Assembly: GCA_958439725.1 (NCBI GenBank)
Contig: CAUBWJ010000015.1
Span: 1 to 53,439 of the forward strand
Origin: an uncultured Muribaculaceae bacterium
GTDB lineage: Bacteria; Bacteroidota; Bacteroidia; Bacteroidales; Muribaculaceae
Direction of reading: 5' to 3'
Length of the DNA stretch: 53,439 nt
Shown: piece after piece, positions 1-6,305 of the stretch
Numbering within the stretch: the stretch's first letter is position 1
Layout: the number at the start of each line of letters is the position of its first letter
Notes under the pieces: generated by a model
The model's input: the letters and a program-made list of their open reading frames with translations, nothing else
Told to the model about the DNA's origin: nothing
The model's database searches: none
Position numbers and translations under genes: made by a program

Positions 1-132
1 CCAGTCTTTAAGCGGAGTACCTACCGCCTCGATTTTGCGTTTGATACTCTGCTCGATGGGCGAGAGGATTACCCACGAGTCGGAGGTGGCGAAATCGGTT
101 GCAACGGCGTTGTGCCGCACGAAATCGCTCAT
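1..132 (-). CDS. Truncated restriction-modification specificity fragment (partial, runs off the left edge)
   Basis: The frame is open from an ATG at 132 to the window edge, giving 44 residues. It contains SWVILSPIEQSIKRKIEAVG followed by TPLKDW. I recognise this stretch as the start of the TaqI-like specificity domain of Eco57I/type IIG methylase-nucleases. In complete members it lies in the middle of a protein of about 1,000 residues, after the methyltransferase motifs. Here the ATG is only about 16 residues before it, and the DNA upstream belongs to the invertase gene, so the methyltransferase half is absent. The ATG overlaps the invertase stop (ATGA), so the two genes look translationally coupled. 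It may be a silent or exchangeable target-recognition cassette, or simply a decayed remnant. The rest of the gene lies outside the window, so function cannot be decided. Confidence 0.6.
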   Translation of the reverse strand, partial: MSDFVRHNAVATDFATSDSWVILSPIEQSIKRKIEAVGTPLKDW

Positions 133-734
133 TTTTCTTCTATCAGTTTGATGAATCGGGCAAGAGTATTTCTATCGACCTTGCATATCTTTGCGATTTT
201 TCGTTTTGAAACGCCCTCTTTTAGTAATTCACGAATAAGCGTTTCTTTTCCACTCAGTTTATATTTATCAGGGGAACTCCTTCGTCCTTTGGGGCGACCA
301 AGGATTACACCTTCGGCTTTCTTTCGGGCAAGTGCCTCTTTAGTGCGCTGAGAGATAAGATTGCGCTCAATCTCAGCCGACAGTCCAAAAGCGAAAGCAA
401 GAACTTTCGATTGGATATCATCGCCGAGACGATAATTATCCTTGATAGTCCATACCTTCGCTTCCTTTGTCATGCAGATATTGAGAATCTCCATAATCAT
501 GAAGAGGTTGCGACCGAGGCGTGAAAGCTCAGCGCAAATGATGAGGACATCTTTCTTGATGCGATTGAGCAACACGCCGAGTTGACGCTTATTATAAGCT
601 TTAGTGCCTGAGATGGTTTCTTCAATCCAACCGTCGATGGTCAGATTCTCGCGCTCACAAAAATTGTTTATTTCAAAGCGCTGGTTCTCGACAGTCTGCT
701 TGTCGGAACTGACTCTTATATATCCATATATCAT
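129..734 (-). CDS. Mpi-family serine recombinase (DNA invertase)
   Basis: This 201-residue protein has the layout of a small serine invertase/resolvase. The N-terminal catalytic domain begins MIYGYIRVSS with Ser9 as the expected nucleophile, continues through ELSRLGRN with its active-site arginines near residue 90, and has the long dimerisation helix with EIERNLISQRTKEALA near 120-135. A C-terminal helix-turn-helix (about 165-197, with EGVSKRKIAKICKVDRNTLA) binds DNA. Length and sequence resemble the master promoter invertase Mpi of Bacteroides fragilis, which flips promoters at inverted repeats. No pair of Mpi-like inverted repeats is obvious in the window, so its substrate is unknown. The neighbouring specificity fragment, coupled to it through ATGA, suggests a role in restriction-modification phase variation; that is inference. 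All catalytic regions look intact. Confidence 0.9.
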   Translation of the reverse strand: MIYGYIRVSSDKQTVENQRFEINNFCERENLTIDGWIEETISGTKAYNKRQLGVLLNRIKKDVLIICAELSRLGRNLFMIMEILNICMTKEAKVWTIKDNYRLGDDIQSKVLAFAFGLSAEIERNLISQRTKEALARKKAEGVILGRPKGRRSSPDKYKLSGKETLIRELLKEGVSKRKIAKICKVDRNTLARFIKLIEEK

Positions 735-800
735 AACCGTGATTGTTTTTCGCTATAATATACGGGATTTCAGACATGCCTATATAGGATATGTGTATTT

Positions 801-870
801 AGATTTGGTTCGAGCTTAATATATGCTCGACTAAACCTATATATGGAGATGGCTGAGCAAAAGAAAAAGT
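801..870. repeat. Hairpin repeat R1
   Basis: First of three related elements. The left arm TTTGGT (804-809) pairs with ACTAAA (830-835), including one G-T pair; T810 is bulged; and the core CGAGC (811-815) pairs with GCTCG (825-829). The loop is AT-rich. Downstream it shares TATATA, ATGGCTG and AAAAGAAA with R2 and R3. It sits about 70 bases upstream of the invertase start. Neither side has a T-run, so it is not a standard terminator. Confidence 0.75.
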
Positions 871-918
871 GCATCGACAAAATGCTCCGCTCTCTCTTAT
901 ATACTCCGCGTCTAATAA

Positions 919-1001
919 GTTTGGTTTGGTTCGGGCTTTATATATGCCCGACTAAACCTAAACCAATATATAGACAACGGGATGGCTGGTGAAAAAGAAA
1001 G
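919..1001. repeat. Hairpin repeat R2
   Basis: Same orientation and layout as R1. The core is CGGGC (932-936) with GCCCG (946-950), T931 is bulged, and the outer arm GGTTTGGT (923-930) pairs with ACTAAACC (951-958). The core pairs differ from R1 and R3 in a compensatory way. It begins 16 bases beyond the stop of the 79-residue gene (minus strand), so it is the first thing after the AbiE operon. Confidence 0.75.
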
Positions 1002-1016
1002 AAGTGCTGATATTTT

Positions 1017-1256
1017 TTATTGTCGGTCATATTTGTTAATGAGGCCAAGCAATTTTAAGCATTCCGCCTTTGCTTTTCTGCAATCCTTCTCTTCAAATAA
1101 AGCGCAGCCTAAATCAACGAAAGATTTGAAAAATTCTTTACATTCTTCAGGCATATCTCCTTTGCTGTATGCGTCTTTTACAGCCTCCGCTGTAAGCTTG
1201 CGATTGCTTTGTCGCATTACTGCGTCAAGTGCGTTTAATACCATTTTAATATCCAT
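1017..1256 (-). CDS. Small hypothetical protein, third gene of the AbiE operon
   Basis: A 79-residue, mostly helical, charged protein that I do not recognise. It starts MDIKMVLNALDAVMRQSNRK and has three cysteines in its second half (residues near 45, 52 and 59), with EECKEFFKSF, CALFEEKDCRKAKAECLKLL and no signal peptide or membrane segment. It lies 41 bases downstream of the AbiEii gene on the same strand and just before repeat R2, so it is probably co-transcribed with the toxin-antitoxin pair. AbiE systems normally have two genes, so a third is an addition. It could be an accessory factor of the system or an unrelated passenger. The ATG at 1256 is the longest start; an ATG four codons further in is possible. 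Confidence 0.55.
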   Translation of the reverse strand: MDIKMVLNALDAVMRQSNRKLTAEAVKDAYSKGDMPEECKEFFKSFVDLGCALFEEKDCRKAKAECLKLLGLINKYDRQ

Positions 1257-1297
1257 ATAATTAGGTGTTTTCAGTTTGACTACGTAATATAATTTTG

Positions 1298-2320
1298 TTA
1301 TAGCATCGTTCGAAACCGCTCTTGCAATTGTTCGAGCCGGTCAATCAGTGCATCAAACGACAACTTCTCACCATAAATCATAGAGGTTTTCATTGCTTCG
1401 TAGTCGAGGCGCATTTTGTCACGCAGTTCGCCTGTCGGACAGAATGCGATGGTTGACGGATGGTTAAGCTCGTAGTTTACCCCGCCGACATGATAGAATC
1501 GCTGGCGATGGGCGATGATTTCCTGATATAATTCCATATCGGAGAGTGCGGCTTCTGCAAAAGCTGTGTCCATCAGTCGCTCCAAATCATAAAGATGGCG
1601 GCTCATGCGGTCGGAGCGAGGGGAGCGACGCTGATATTCCTCATTGAGCAGGAAGGCTTTTTCAAGGAATGTGCGTGTCGGTGTTATGGTCGGTATTTCG
1701 GAAAATGTCTCATCATCAATCTCCGGGAAAGCATTGCCAACGAGTGATGATATGCGCTTGACTTCAAACGGTTCTTTCATCGAAAGACAACTTATCTCAA
1801 TCTTGACTACGGGACGCACATACGCATCAGAGTCAACTTTGACCGGATAGTGAATCTCTATGATTACCGGATCGCTGTCGTGGTCGATTGGCGAACCGTC
1901 CTTCTTTGTGGTTATCGGTACTACCTTGCATTCGCCTAAACCGGATTCTATAAGTTTCGATTCCAATTCCTTTGCGAACTCGCCAAGTATATAATCACGA
2001 TTGACAATGCGGAGATTCTTCACCTGATTGTTAGTTGCAGCTTTAGCGCAATCCTTACCAAGTTCATTGAGATAGAAATCACGATAGAGGGCTATGTCGA
2101 TGTCTTCCGAAAAGCGGTCAATCAGGTTCCAGCCTTTGCTGAGACTTGTTCCACCTTTGAAGAACATATACTTTGCCGGGGAAAGGGAAAACAGAACCTT
2201 CAAAATGGCAGTAACCCACAAGTCCTTTTCAACCGCACCCACGCTGATGTTCTTTTCATTTGCTATAATATATGCCGACTGTTGACGGTCAGCATCCGAG
2301 GCATCAATCCATCTGCTCAT
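1298..2320 (-). CDS. AbiEii/AbiGii-type nucleotidyltransferase toxin
   Basis: A 340-residue protein of the AbiEii family, the nucleotidyltransferase toxins of type IV toxin-antitoxin systems that limit phage growth. The family signature is present: FFKGGTSLSK (GGTS at about 56-59) followed by SEDIDIAL with the metal-binding acidic residues at about 73-75. The C-terminal half, with RSPRSDRMSRHLYDLERLMD near the middle, is also typical. I chose the ATG at 2320, which gives the usual N-terminus MSRWIDASDADRQQ and a 17-base overlap with the antitoxin gene; a start at 2377 would lie deep inside that gene. Such overlap implies translational coupling, with the antitoxin made first. No inactivating change is visible. 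Confidence 0.88.
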   Translation of the reverse strand: MSRWIDASDADRQQSAYIIANEKNISVGAVEKDLWVTAILKVLFSLSPAKYMFFKGGTSLSKGWNLIDRFSEDIDIALYRDFYLNELGKDCAKAATNNQVKNLRIVNRDYILGEFAKELESKLIESGLGECKVVPITTKKDGSPIDHDSDPVIIEIHYPVKVDSDAYVRPVVKIEISCLSMKEPFEVKRISSLVGNAFPEIDDETFSEIPTITPTRTFLEKAFLLNEEYQRRSPRSDRMSRHLYDLERLMDTAFAEAALSDMELYQEIIAHRQRFYHVGGVNYELNHPSTIAFCPTGELRDKMRLDYEAMKTSMIYGEKLSFDALIDRLEQLQERFRTML

Positions 2321-2915
2321 TTCGTTTGATTTTATCCTTTGTTTCGATAATAATTTTTCTAATCCAGCGCGGAGCACGAGCTATATCCTCTTGCCATGTT
2401 TCTTCCTCCGGGTTTTCCTTCAACACGCCATAAACTACGTCAAGAGTATTATCATCAACATTATATTGCTTGATAGACTTTAGCGCAAGCACTAATATCG
2501 GCATAATCTTGCCCTTATATGCAAATGTCGATGGCACACTATGTTTAAGAGTCAGAGTACGTTTGCCAATCTTTATTTTGCGTGGTGTTCCTGATGTAAG
2601 ATACACGGAGTTCATTGGAACTTGTGTTGAAAAACCGAGATAATTCTCAGCAGTCGCTCCGGTAGGCAACAGTTGCGCATCATCACGTTTTGCTATGGTC
2701 TGTGCTATTTCTCCTATCGTCGGAATAACGGGTCCAAATCGTGATTCTTTTGGCTTAACGTATATCCCTGTGGCAACTCTGACGAGCTTACCTTCATTAC
2801 ATAGTTCTGACAATATGTTGGAGGCGTAGTGAGTATCAATAGGCAAAAAGCTATCCGGCAAGAAGATGGTGCCCTTCTTGCTGCGATTGACCTTTGATAT
2901 AATTGTTTGTTTCAT
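2304..2915 (-). CDS. DUF6088 / AbiEi-like antitoxin and transcriptional repressor
   Basis: A 203-residue cytosolic protein of the family seen upstream of AbiEii toxins in Bacteroidetes. The N-terminal third (about 1-60) reads as a winged helix: IISKVNRSKKGTIFLPDSF, then HYASNILSELCNEGKLVRVATGIYVKP, the strand-turn-strand typical of AbiEi N-termini. The C-terminal part, with AQLLPTGATAENYLGFSTQVP and SGTPRKIKIGKRTLTLKHS, matches the antitoxin domain. In known AbiE systems this protein represses its own promoter and blocks the toxin; here that is inferred from family and order. It overlaps the toxin gene by 17 bases and is the first gene of the operon, behind a promoter at 2971-2978. Confidence 0.85.
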   Translation of the reverse strand: MKQTIISKVNRSKKGTIFLPDSFLPIDTHYASNILSELCNEGKLVRVATGIYVKPKESRFGPVIPTIGEIAQTIAKRDDAQLLPTGATAENYLGFSTQVPMNSVYLTSGTPRKIKIGKRTLTLKHSVPSTFAYKGKIMPILVLALKSIKQYNVDDNTLDVVYGVLKENPEEETWQEDIARAPRWIRKIIIETKDKIKRNEQMD

Positions 2916-2970
2916 ATCACGATGAGTAAAAAAAGGAAAATAAACGCTTAATTGTCCTTTCTCAGTAGCG

Positions 2971-2978
2971 CAAAGTTA
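2971..2978 (-). promoter_or_regulatory. Bacteroidetes -7 box for the AbiE operon
   Basis: On the minus strand the sequence is TAACTTTG, a match to TAnnTTTG, about 55 bases before the antitoxin start. No clear -33 TTTG is at the ideal distance. Confidence 0.6.
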
Positions 2979-3066
2979 GTGTTTTATTTCCAATTACACA
3001 AAGCATTACATCTAATTAAATAGAATTTCACATCCGGCACAAATCATAGGTGTGATATGCTATGTC

Positions 3067-3140
3067 TGTTTGGTTTAGTCCGGGTAATATATACCCGACC
3101 TAAACCAAACCAATATATAGATAGGGCTGGTTAAAAGAAA
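3067..3140. repeat. Hairpin repeat R3
   Basis: Third copy, in the same orientation as R1 and R2. The core is CGGGTA (3081-3086) with TACCCG (3092-3097), C3080 and C3100 are bulged, and the outer arm GGTTTAGT (3072-3079) pairs with A98-C99 and TAAACC (3101-3106). It shares AATATATAGA, GGCTGG and AAAAGAAA with R2. It starts about 20 bases beyond the recombinase stop (minus strand). R3 and R2 therefore flank the AbiE operon as direct repeats about 2.15 kb apart. Confidence 0.75.
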
Positions 3141-3160
3141 AATTATTCTTTTGCATAGTT

Positions 3161-4546
3161 CTACTTCAATCGTGAGGCACGAGTAAGACGGTCTTCCTTT
3201 ATGTAGCGGCTGAGTGAGGCTTCGGTGGTGTGGCCCGTGGCTGCACAGATTACATCTCGGTCATTACCTCGTAGTCGCATATTGGTAGCGAATGAGCGGC
3301 GCCCGGTGTGGCAGCTCACCATCTGCCAGCGCTGGTATATGTCGGTTTTGCGACCGGCTCTTCCATTGCCTACGTCGGCGGTATATGACTTGGTAACATA
3401 TCCGGCTAATGTACTTTCCGGATTTGCCTCATATACAGCTTTCATTATTTCTTTCAGCGCATCATTGAACTTCTGGTTGCTGATTACACGCGGCATCGCC
3501 TTTCCGTCTTCGTATAGGTCGAAGATTGCTTTAGTTTCGGGCAAAATCTTTACCACCGATACCTTGTCCGTCTTTTTCGCCTTATACTGGATATATCGTT
3601 CTCCATCCTCTGTTACATGAATGGAGTTGTAATTGAGCTGTTCGAGGTCAGAGTGTCTGGCGCCTGTCCAGCACATCAATATGAACTGATTGCGCACGGT
3701 TCGGAGGTGTTCGGTTGGCAACTCTTGTTTTGCTATCAGCTCAATTTCACTTTCGAGCAGAGCGATACTTTCCGACTCCTCTTTCAGCTTTTCACATCTA
3801 AGGAAATCTTCTGCCATACATTGTATGCGCATCGGTTGGTCGCGGATAACGGTCTTGATTACCTTGATATGGTCGCCGATAGTATTGAGTTTCAATCCCT
3901 CGCCGTAGGCAAAGGATAGATAATCGGAATAAAACGACTTATTGAGTTCGTCAAACCGAATATCGGTTATATGCTTCTTCTTCATAAAGTCGCGTATATA
4001 GCGGCGCAGATGCTTGTAGTGTTGTATGGTTTTTAGTCCGATTGGTTTGCCGTGCCATGTTCTGGCAGGAGCAGCATCAATAAAGACATCAAGAGCCACA
4101 ATGAAGGATTCCTCACGCTGACGGAGCATCGCTTCAAGTTCTTCTTTTTTGCGCCGCTGTTCCGCCTCTCGTTGAGCTTTCTTACGCTCTTGCGCTTCTT
4201 TCTGTGCTTTCCGTTGTGCTTCCTGAAACTCGCGTTGCTCTTTATGGGCGAATTCATCTATCGCTTTATCAAGTTTCGTTCTCGAACCTTTAGGATCATT
4301 GATTATAGTATCAATCAGAGCCGACATTTCATCAAGTTTGTCGCAGAGTTCCTTGCCTGACCCTGCACGAAATGTATTCCACCGTCCGGGAGTGGAAATG
4401 GCGTCATTCCAAGTCTTGATGTCAACTTCAATTCGAGAGTTGAGCATAAGATTGGAGTTGAAGCCAACGCGACGGGTATAAAGAGGCGCAACGCCGGTTT
4501 TCTTGGTGGTTCGCAGTACGAATTTAGTATATGCTGATTTAGCCAT
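3161..4546 (-). CDS. Tyrosine recombinase/integrase with a charged coiled-coil insert
   Basis: This 461-residue protein is a phage-type integrase. The catalytic residues are all visible: Arg297 in TGARHSDL, His413-x-x-Arg416 in CHTGRRSFATNM, His439 in GHTTEASLSRY and the nucleophile Tyr448. The N-terminal part has the arm-binding fold seen in Bacteroidetes integrases. Residues about 100-147 are almost entirely K, E, Q, R and A, and form a probable coiled coil before the SAM-like core-binding domain (about 150-250). I chose the ATG at 4546, giving MAKSAYTKFV, because the longer start at 4624 would lie upstream of the likely promoter. It is the outermost gene of the accessory segment and presumably moves it or its cassettes. 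No tRNA target lies beside it. Excision and integration sites are not proven. Confidence 0.92.
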   Translation of the reverse strand: MAKSAYTKFVLRTTKKTGVAPLYTRRVGFNSNLMLNSRIEVDIKTWNDAISTPGRWNTFRAGSGKELCDKLDEMSALIDTIINDPKGSRTKLDKAIDEFAHKEQREFQEAQRKAQKEAQERKKAQREAEQRRKKEELEAMLRQREESFIVALDVFIDAAPARTWHGKPIGLKTIQHYKHLRRYIRDFMKKKHITDIRFDELNKSFYSDYLSFAYGEGLKLNTIGDHIKVIKTVIRDQPMRIQCMAEDFLRCEKLKEESESIALLESEIELIAKQELPTEHLRTVRNQFILMCWTGARHSDLEQLNYNSIHVTEDGERYIQYKAKKTDKVSVVKILPETKAIFDLYEDGKAMPRVISNQKFNDALKEIMKAVYEANPESTLAGYVTKSYTADVGNGRAGRKTDIYQRWQMVSCHTGRRSFATNMRLRGNDRDVICAATGHTTEASLSRYIKEDRLTRASRLK

Positions 4547-4573
4547 ATTCGATAAGTGTTTATCTAATAACGG

Positions 4574-4581
4574 CAAAGGTA
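4574..4581 (-). promoter_or_regulatory. -7 box of the recombinase promoter
   Basis: The minus strand reads TACCTTTG, matching TAnnTTTG, about 28 bases before the chosen ATG at 4546. This supports that start over the longer one at 4624. Confidence 0.55.
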
Positions 4582-4595
4582 TATGATATAGTTCA

Positions 4596-4617
4596 AAAGT
4601 TGATACAAAGTTGATAC
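4596..4617. repeat. Two tandem 11-base repeats at the recombinase promoter
   Basis: AAAGTTGATAC occurs twice back to back (4596-4606 and 4607-4617), just upstream of the -7 box. The position over the -33 region suits an operator or an integrase arm-type site. Function is inferred from position only. Confidence 0.5.
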
Positions 4618-4727
4618 AAATCAAAGCGACATTATGATGCTTTTTGCGACTTTATGAAATTGTTAAAATATATAACTATCTAATATTGGCATATTTACAA
4701 AATAGAAGTTTCACGAAATATCACAAA

Positions 4728-4797
4728 AGTTGCCCTTCCAAGGCAACTCATTAAAATTGCAGTTAACTGATAATCAGCTAACTGCAATTTTCTTTTT
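4728..4797. terminator. Two adjacent hairpins, the second with a T-rich tail (+ reading)
   Basis: AGTTGCC (4728-4734) pairs with GGCAACT (4742-4748). Then AAAATTGCAGTTA (4753-4765) pairs with TAACTGCAATTTT (4779-4791), with an inner CTGAT/ATCAG stem, followed by CTTTTTT. The second looks like an intrinsic terminator reading right. No gene reads into it from the left, so it may be an element boundary or a terminator of an unseen transcript. Confidence 0.4.
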
Positions 4798-4843
4798 TCC
4801 CATATTTGCACAACAGAATTATAAAATTCGGGTCAGCTGCAAA

Positions 4844-4918
4844 ACGGGGCAATGTGAAAAAACGGTTGAAGCGTTAAAAAACGGGTCAATGTGAAAAATC
4901 GGTTGAAGTGTTAAAAAC
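4844..4918. repeat. 37-base tandem repeat, two units
   Basis: ACGGGGCAATGTGAAAAA with CGGTTGAAGCGTTAAAAA (from 4844) recurs from 4881 with a few changes (GGGT for GGGG, TGTTAAA for CGTTAAA). A third, partial start (CGGGTCAGC) precedes it at 4829. No coding frame runs through it. Purpose unknown. Confidence 0.6.
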
Positions 4919-5034
4919 TATCCGTGTGTATATTTATTTTTAGGCCCATAGTTTTGAGAGTCGGAACAGGAAGAATGGAATGTCGGTCACACCCCCGAAC
5001 TGGCTTCTGAAAGCTCTAACTTTGGCGGTGAAAC

Positions 5035-5387
5035 ACTTCTTCAAAGTCTATTGTAACAGGCGAAAAGCGCCGGAGGCGCGAATTTTTTACAACCGGTTGC
5101 GCCAGCTGCCGGAAAAATAGGCCAATAGATTTCTTCGAGGCAAGCTGCGGAGCATGCGCGCCTCGCTGCCCCCGTAAGCGTGGGGCCTCTGTCGGATTCC
5201 CATGCTTACGCACGCTGCGTCATCGCCATTCCCAGGCTCGCCGCAGGTGGAACAGACAGCGTTTCCCCCCGCAGCTGACGCAGCGGGTTTTACAAACCCC
5301 CGCGGCTCCGCCGCTCCGAGTTGGCTTACCTTATACATGGGGTATTGCAGACACATTTTAACAACCATTATTTTACATTGACCTTAA
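5035..5387. repeat. Structured ~350-base repeat, copy A
   Basis: It starts ACTTCTTCAAAGT and ends near ACATTGACCTTAA. It holds several stems: GCGCC/GGCGC around 5066-5080, CGAGGC (5136-5141) with GCCTCG (5160-5165), and GTAAGC (5174-5179) with GCTTAC (5204-5209). Copy B follows about 405 bases later with small insertions and deletions. The third stem is weaker here than in copy B, so this copy may be the degenerate one. Confidence 0.75.
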
Positions 5388-5439
5388 AAAACTATCCGGA
5401 AGGGATTTTTAGACCGACAGTTTGAAAAGCCGTGGTTAT

Positions 5440-5788
5440 ACTTCTTCAAAGTATATTGTAACAGGGGAAAAGCGCCGGAGGCGCGAATTTTTTACAACCG
5501 GTTGCGACAGCTGCCGGAATAAGAGGCCAATAGATTTCCCCGAGGCAAGCTGCGGAGCATGCGCGCCTCGTAGTGTGCGTAAGCGTGGGCAGTCTGTCGG
5601 GGTTCCCAAGCTTACGCACACTGCGTCATCGCCATTCCCAGGCTCGCCGCAGGGAGGACCGACAGCGTTTTCCCCCGCAGCTGGCGCAGCAGGTTTTACA
5701 AAACCCCGCGGCTCCGCCGCTCAGAGTTGGCAAATCTGATACATGTATTGCAGCCACATTTTAACAACCGATTATTTTATATTGCCTT
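5440..5788. repeat. Structured ~350-base repeat, copy B
   Basis: Second tandem copy. The same stems are present: CGAGGC (5541-5546) with GCCTCG (5565-5570), and a perfect 13-base stem AGTGTGCGTAAGC (5572-5584) with GCTTACGCACACT (5610-5622), extended inside by GGG/CCC. Both copies are preceded by TTAAAAA(A)CTATCCG (about 4912 and 5385), so the duplicated unit starts before the conserved core. It is either a dispersed repeat family member or a structured RNA. Confidence 0.75.
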
Positions 5789-6188
5789 ATTGAGAATTCC
5801 GCCGGAGCACTATGCTTTAATATTAATTAACGCCTATGGGCAGAAATCACGCTACGGCCTCATGCTATTTTTGCTGCTGAAGGCCGTAGTGGCACTCCTC
5901 GTAACCTAAAATATAGACCGTTATGTCAGTAATCGTTATTATTCTTTGTGTCTTTGCATGGTTTGGGCAAGCTCTCAAAGATGGCGCAGACATATAGGAC
6001 GCAATTATTAGACAAAGTTCTGTCTCTTAAATACGTCGCGTGAAATAGTGGATTTATTTCCGATTAAATCCCCATGTATCGAAAGAGCTAAATGCACTTT
6101 CATAATATCTTCCTTTCATAACTGAATCTGACATACCTGATAAATCTGATAACTGTATCAGCTGTTATGCGCGGTAGAATATTTTGCT

Positions 6189-6196
6189 TATATTTG
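6189..6196 (+). promoter_or_regulatory. -7 box upstream of the CoA transferase
   Basis: TATATTTG matches TAnnTTTG. Transcription would begin near 6203, leaving a leader of about 100 bases before the ATG at 6306. Confidence 0.5.
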
Positions 6197-6305
6197 CAAT
6201 GATTTCCCCTTGGTAGGCCTCGGTGCGCGGGGCCATGTTAAATCTAATCAATCTGACTATTACCAGCCAGAACACGGGCAATCATCCACCAAAAAACGAG
6301 CATTT

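Larger units (their letters stand above)
4919..6188. other. Long gene-free stretch
   Basis: I see no convincing gene here. It is filled by two copies of a structured repeat (described separately), then a region with CTACGGCCT (5852-5860) pairing with AGGCCGTAG (5881-5889) across a 20-base loop, then AT-rich DNA leading to the CoA-transferase promoter. Short open frames in the repeats change between copies in ways that favour structure over protein. Confidence 0.55.

Noticed and set aside
735..1016. An Mpi-type invertible promoter
   Set aside because: I looked for an inverted pair of short repeats around a promoter and saw only the self-complementary R1 and R2, which lie in the same orientation.
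801..3140. The R1-R3 hairpins as ordinary Rho-independent terminators
   Set aside because: No T-run follows the stem on either strand, and R1 and R2 are only about 118 bases apart with no gene between them.
4723..4918. A CRISPR array near the recombinase
   Set aside because: The 37-base units are adjacent with no spacers between them, and no cas genes are present.
5016..5739. Several frames of 60-105 codons on both strands in the duplicated element
   Set aside because: They run through stem structures, differ by insertions between copies, and have no start-site support. I read them as by-products of a structured repeat.
5923..5997. A 24-residue hydrophobic frame (MSVIVIILCVFAWFGQALKDG)
   Set aside because: It could be a small membrane peptide, but there is no convincing promoter or terminator of its own, and a hydrophobic frame of this length arises easily by chance.
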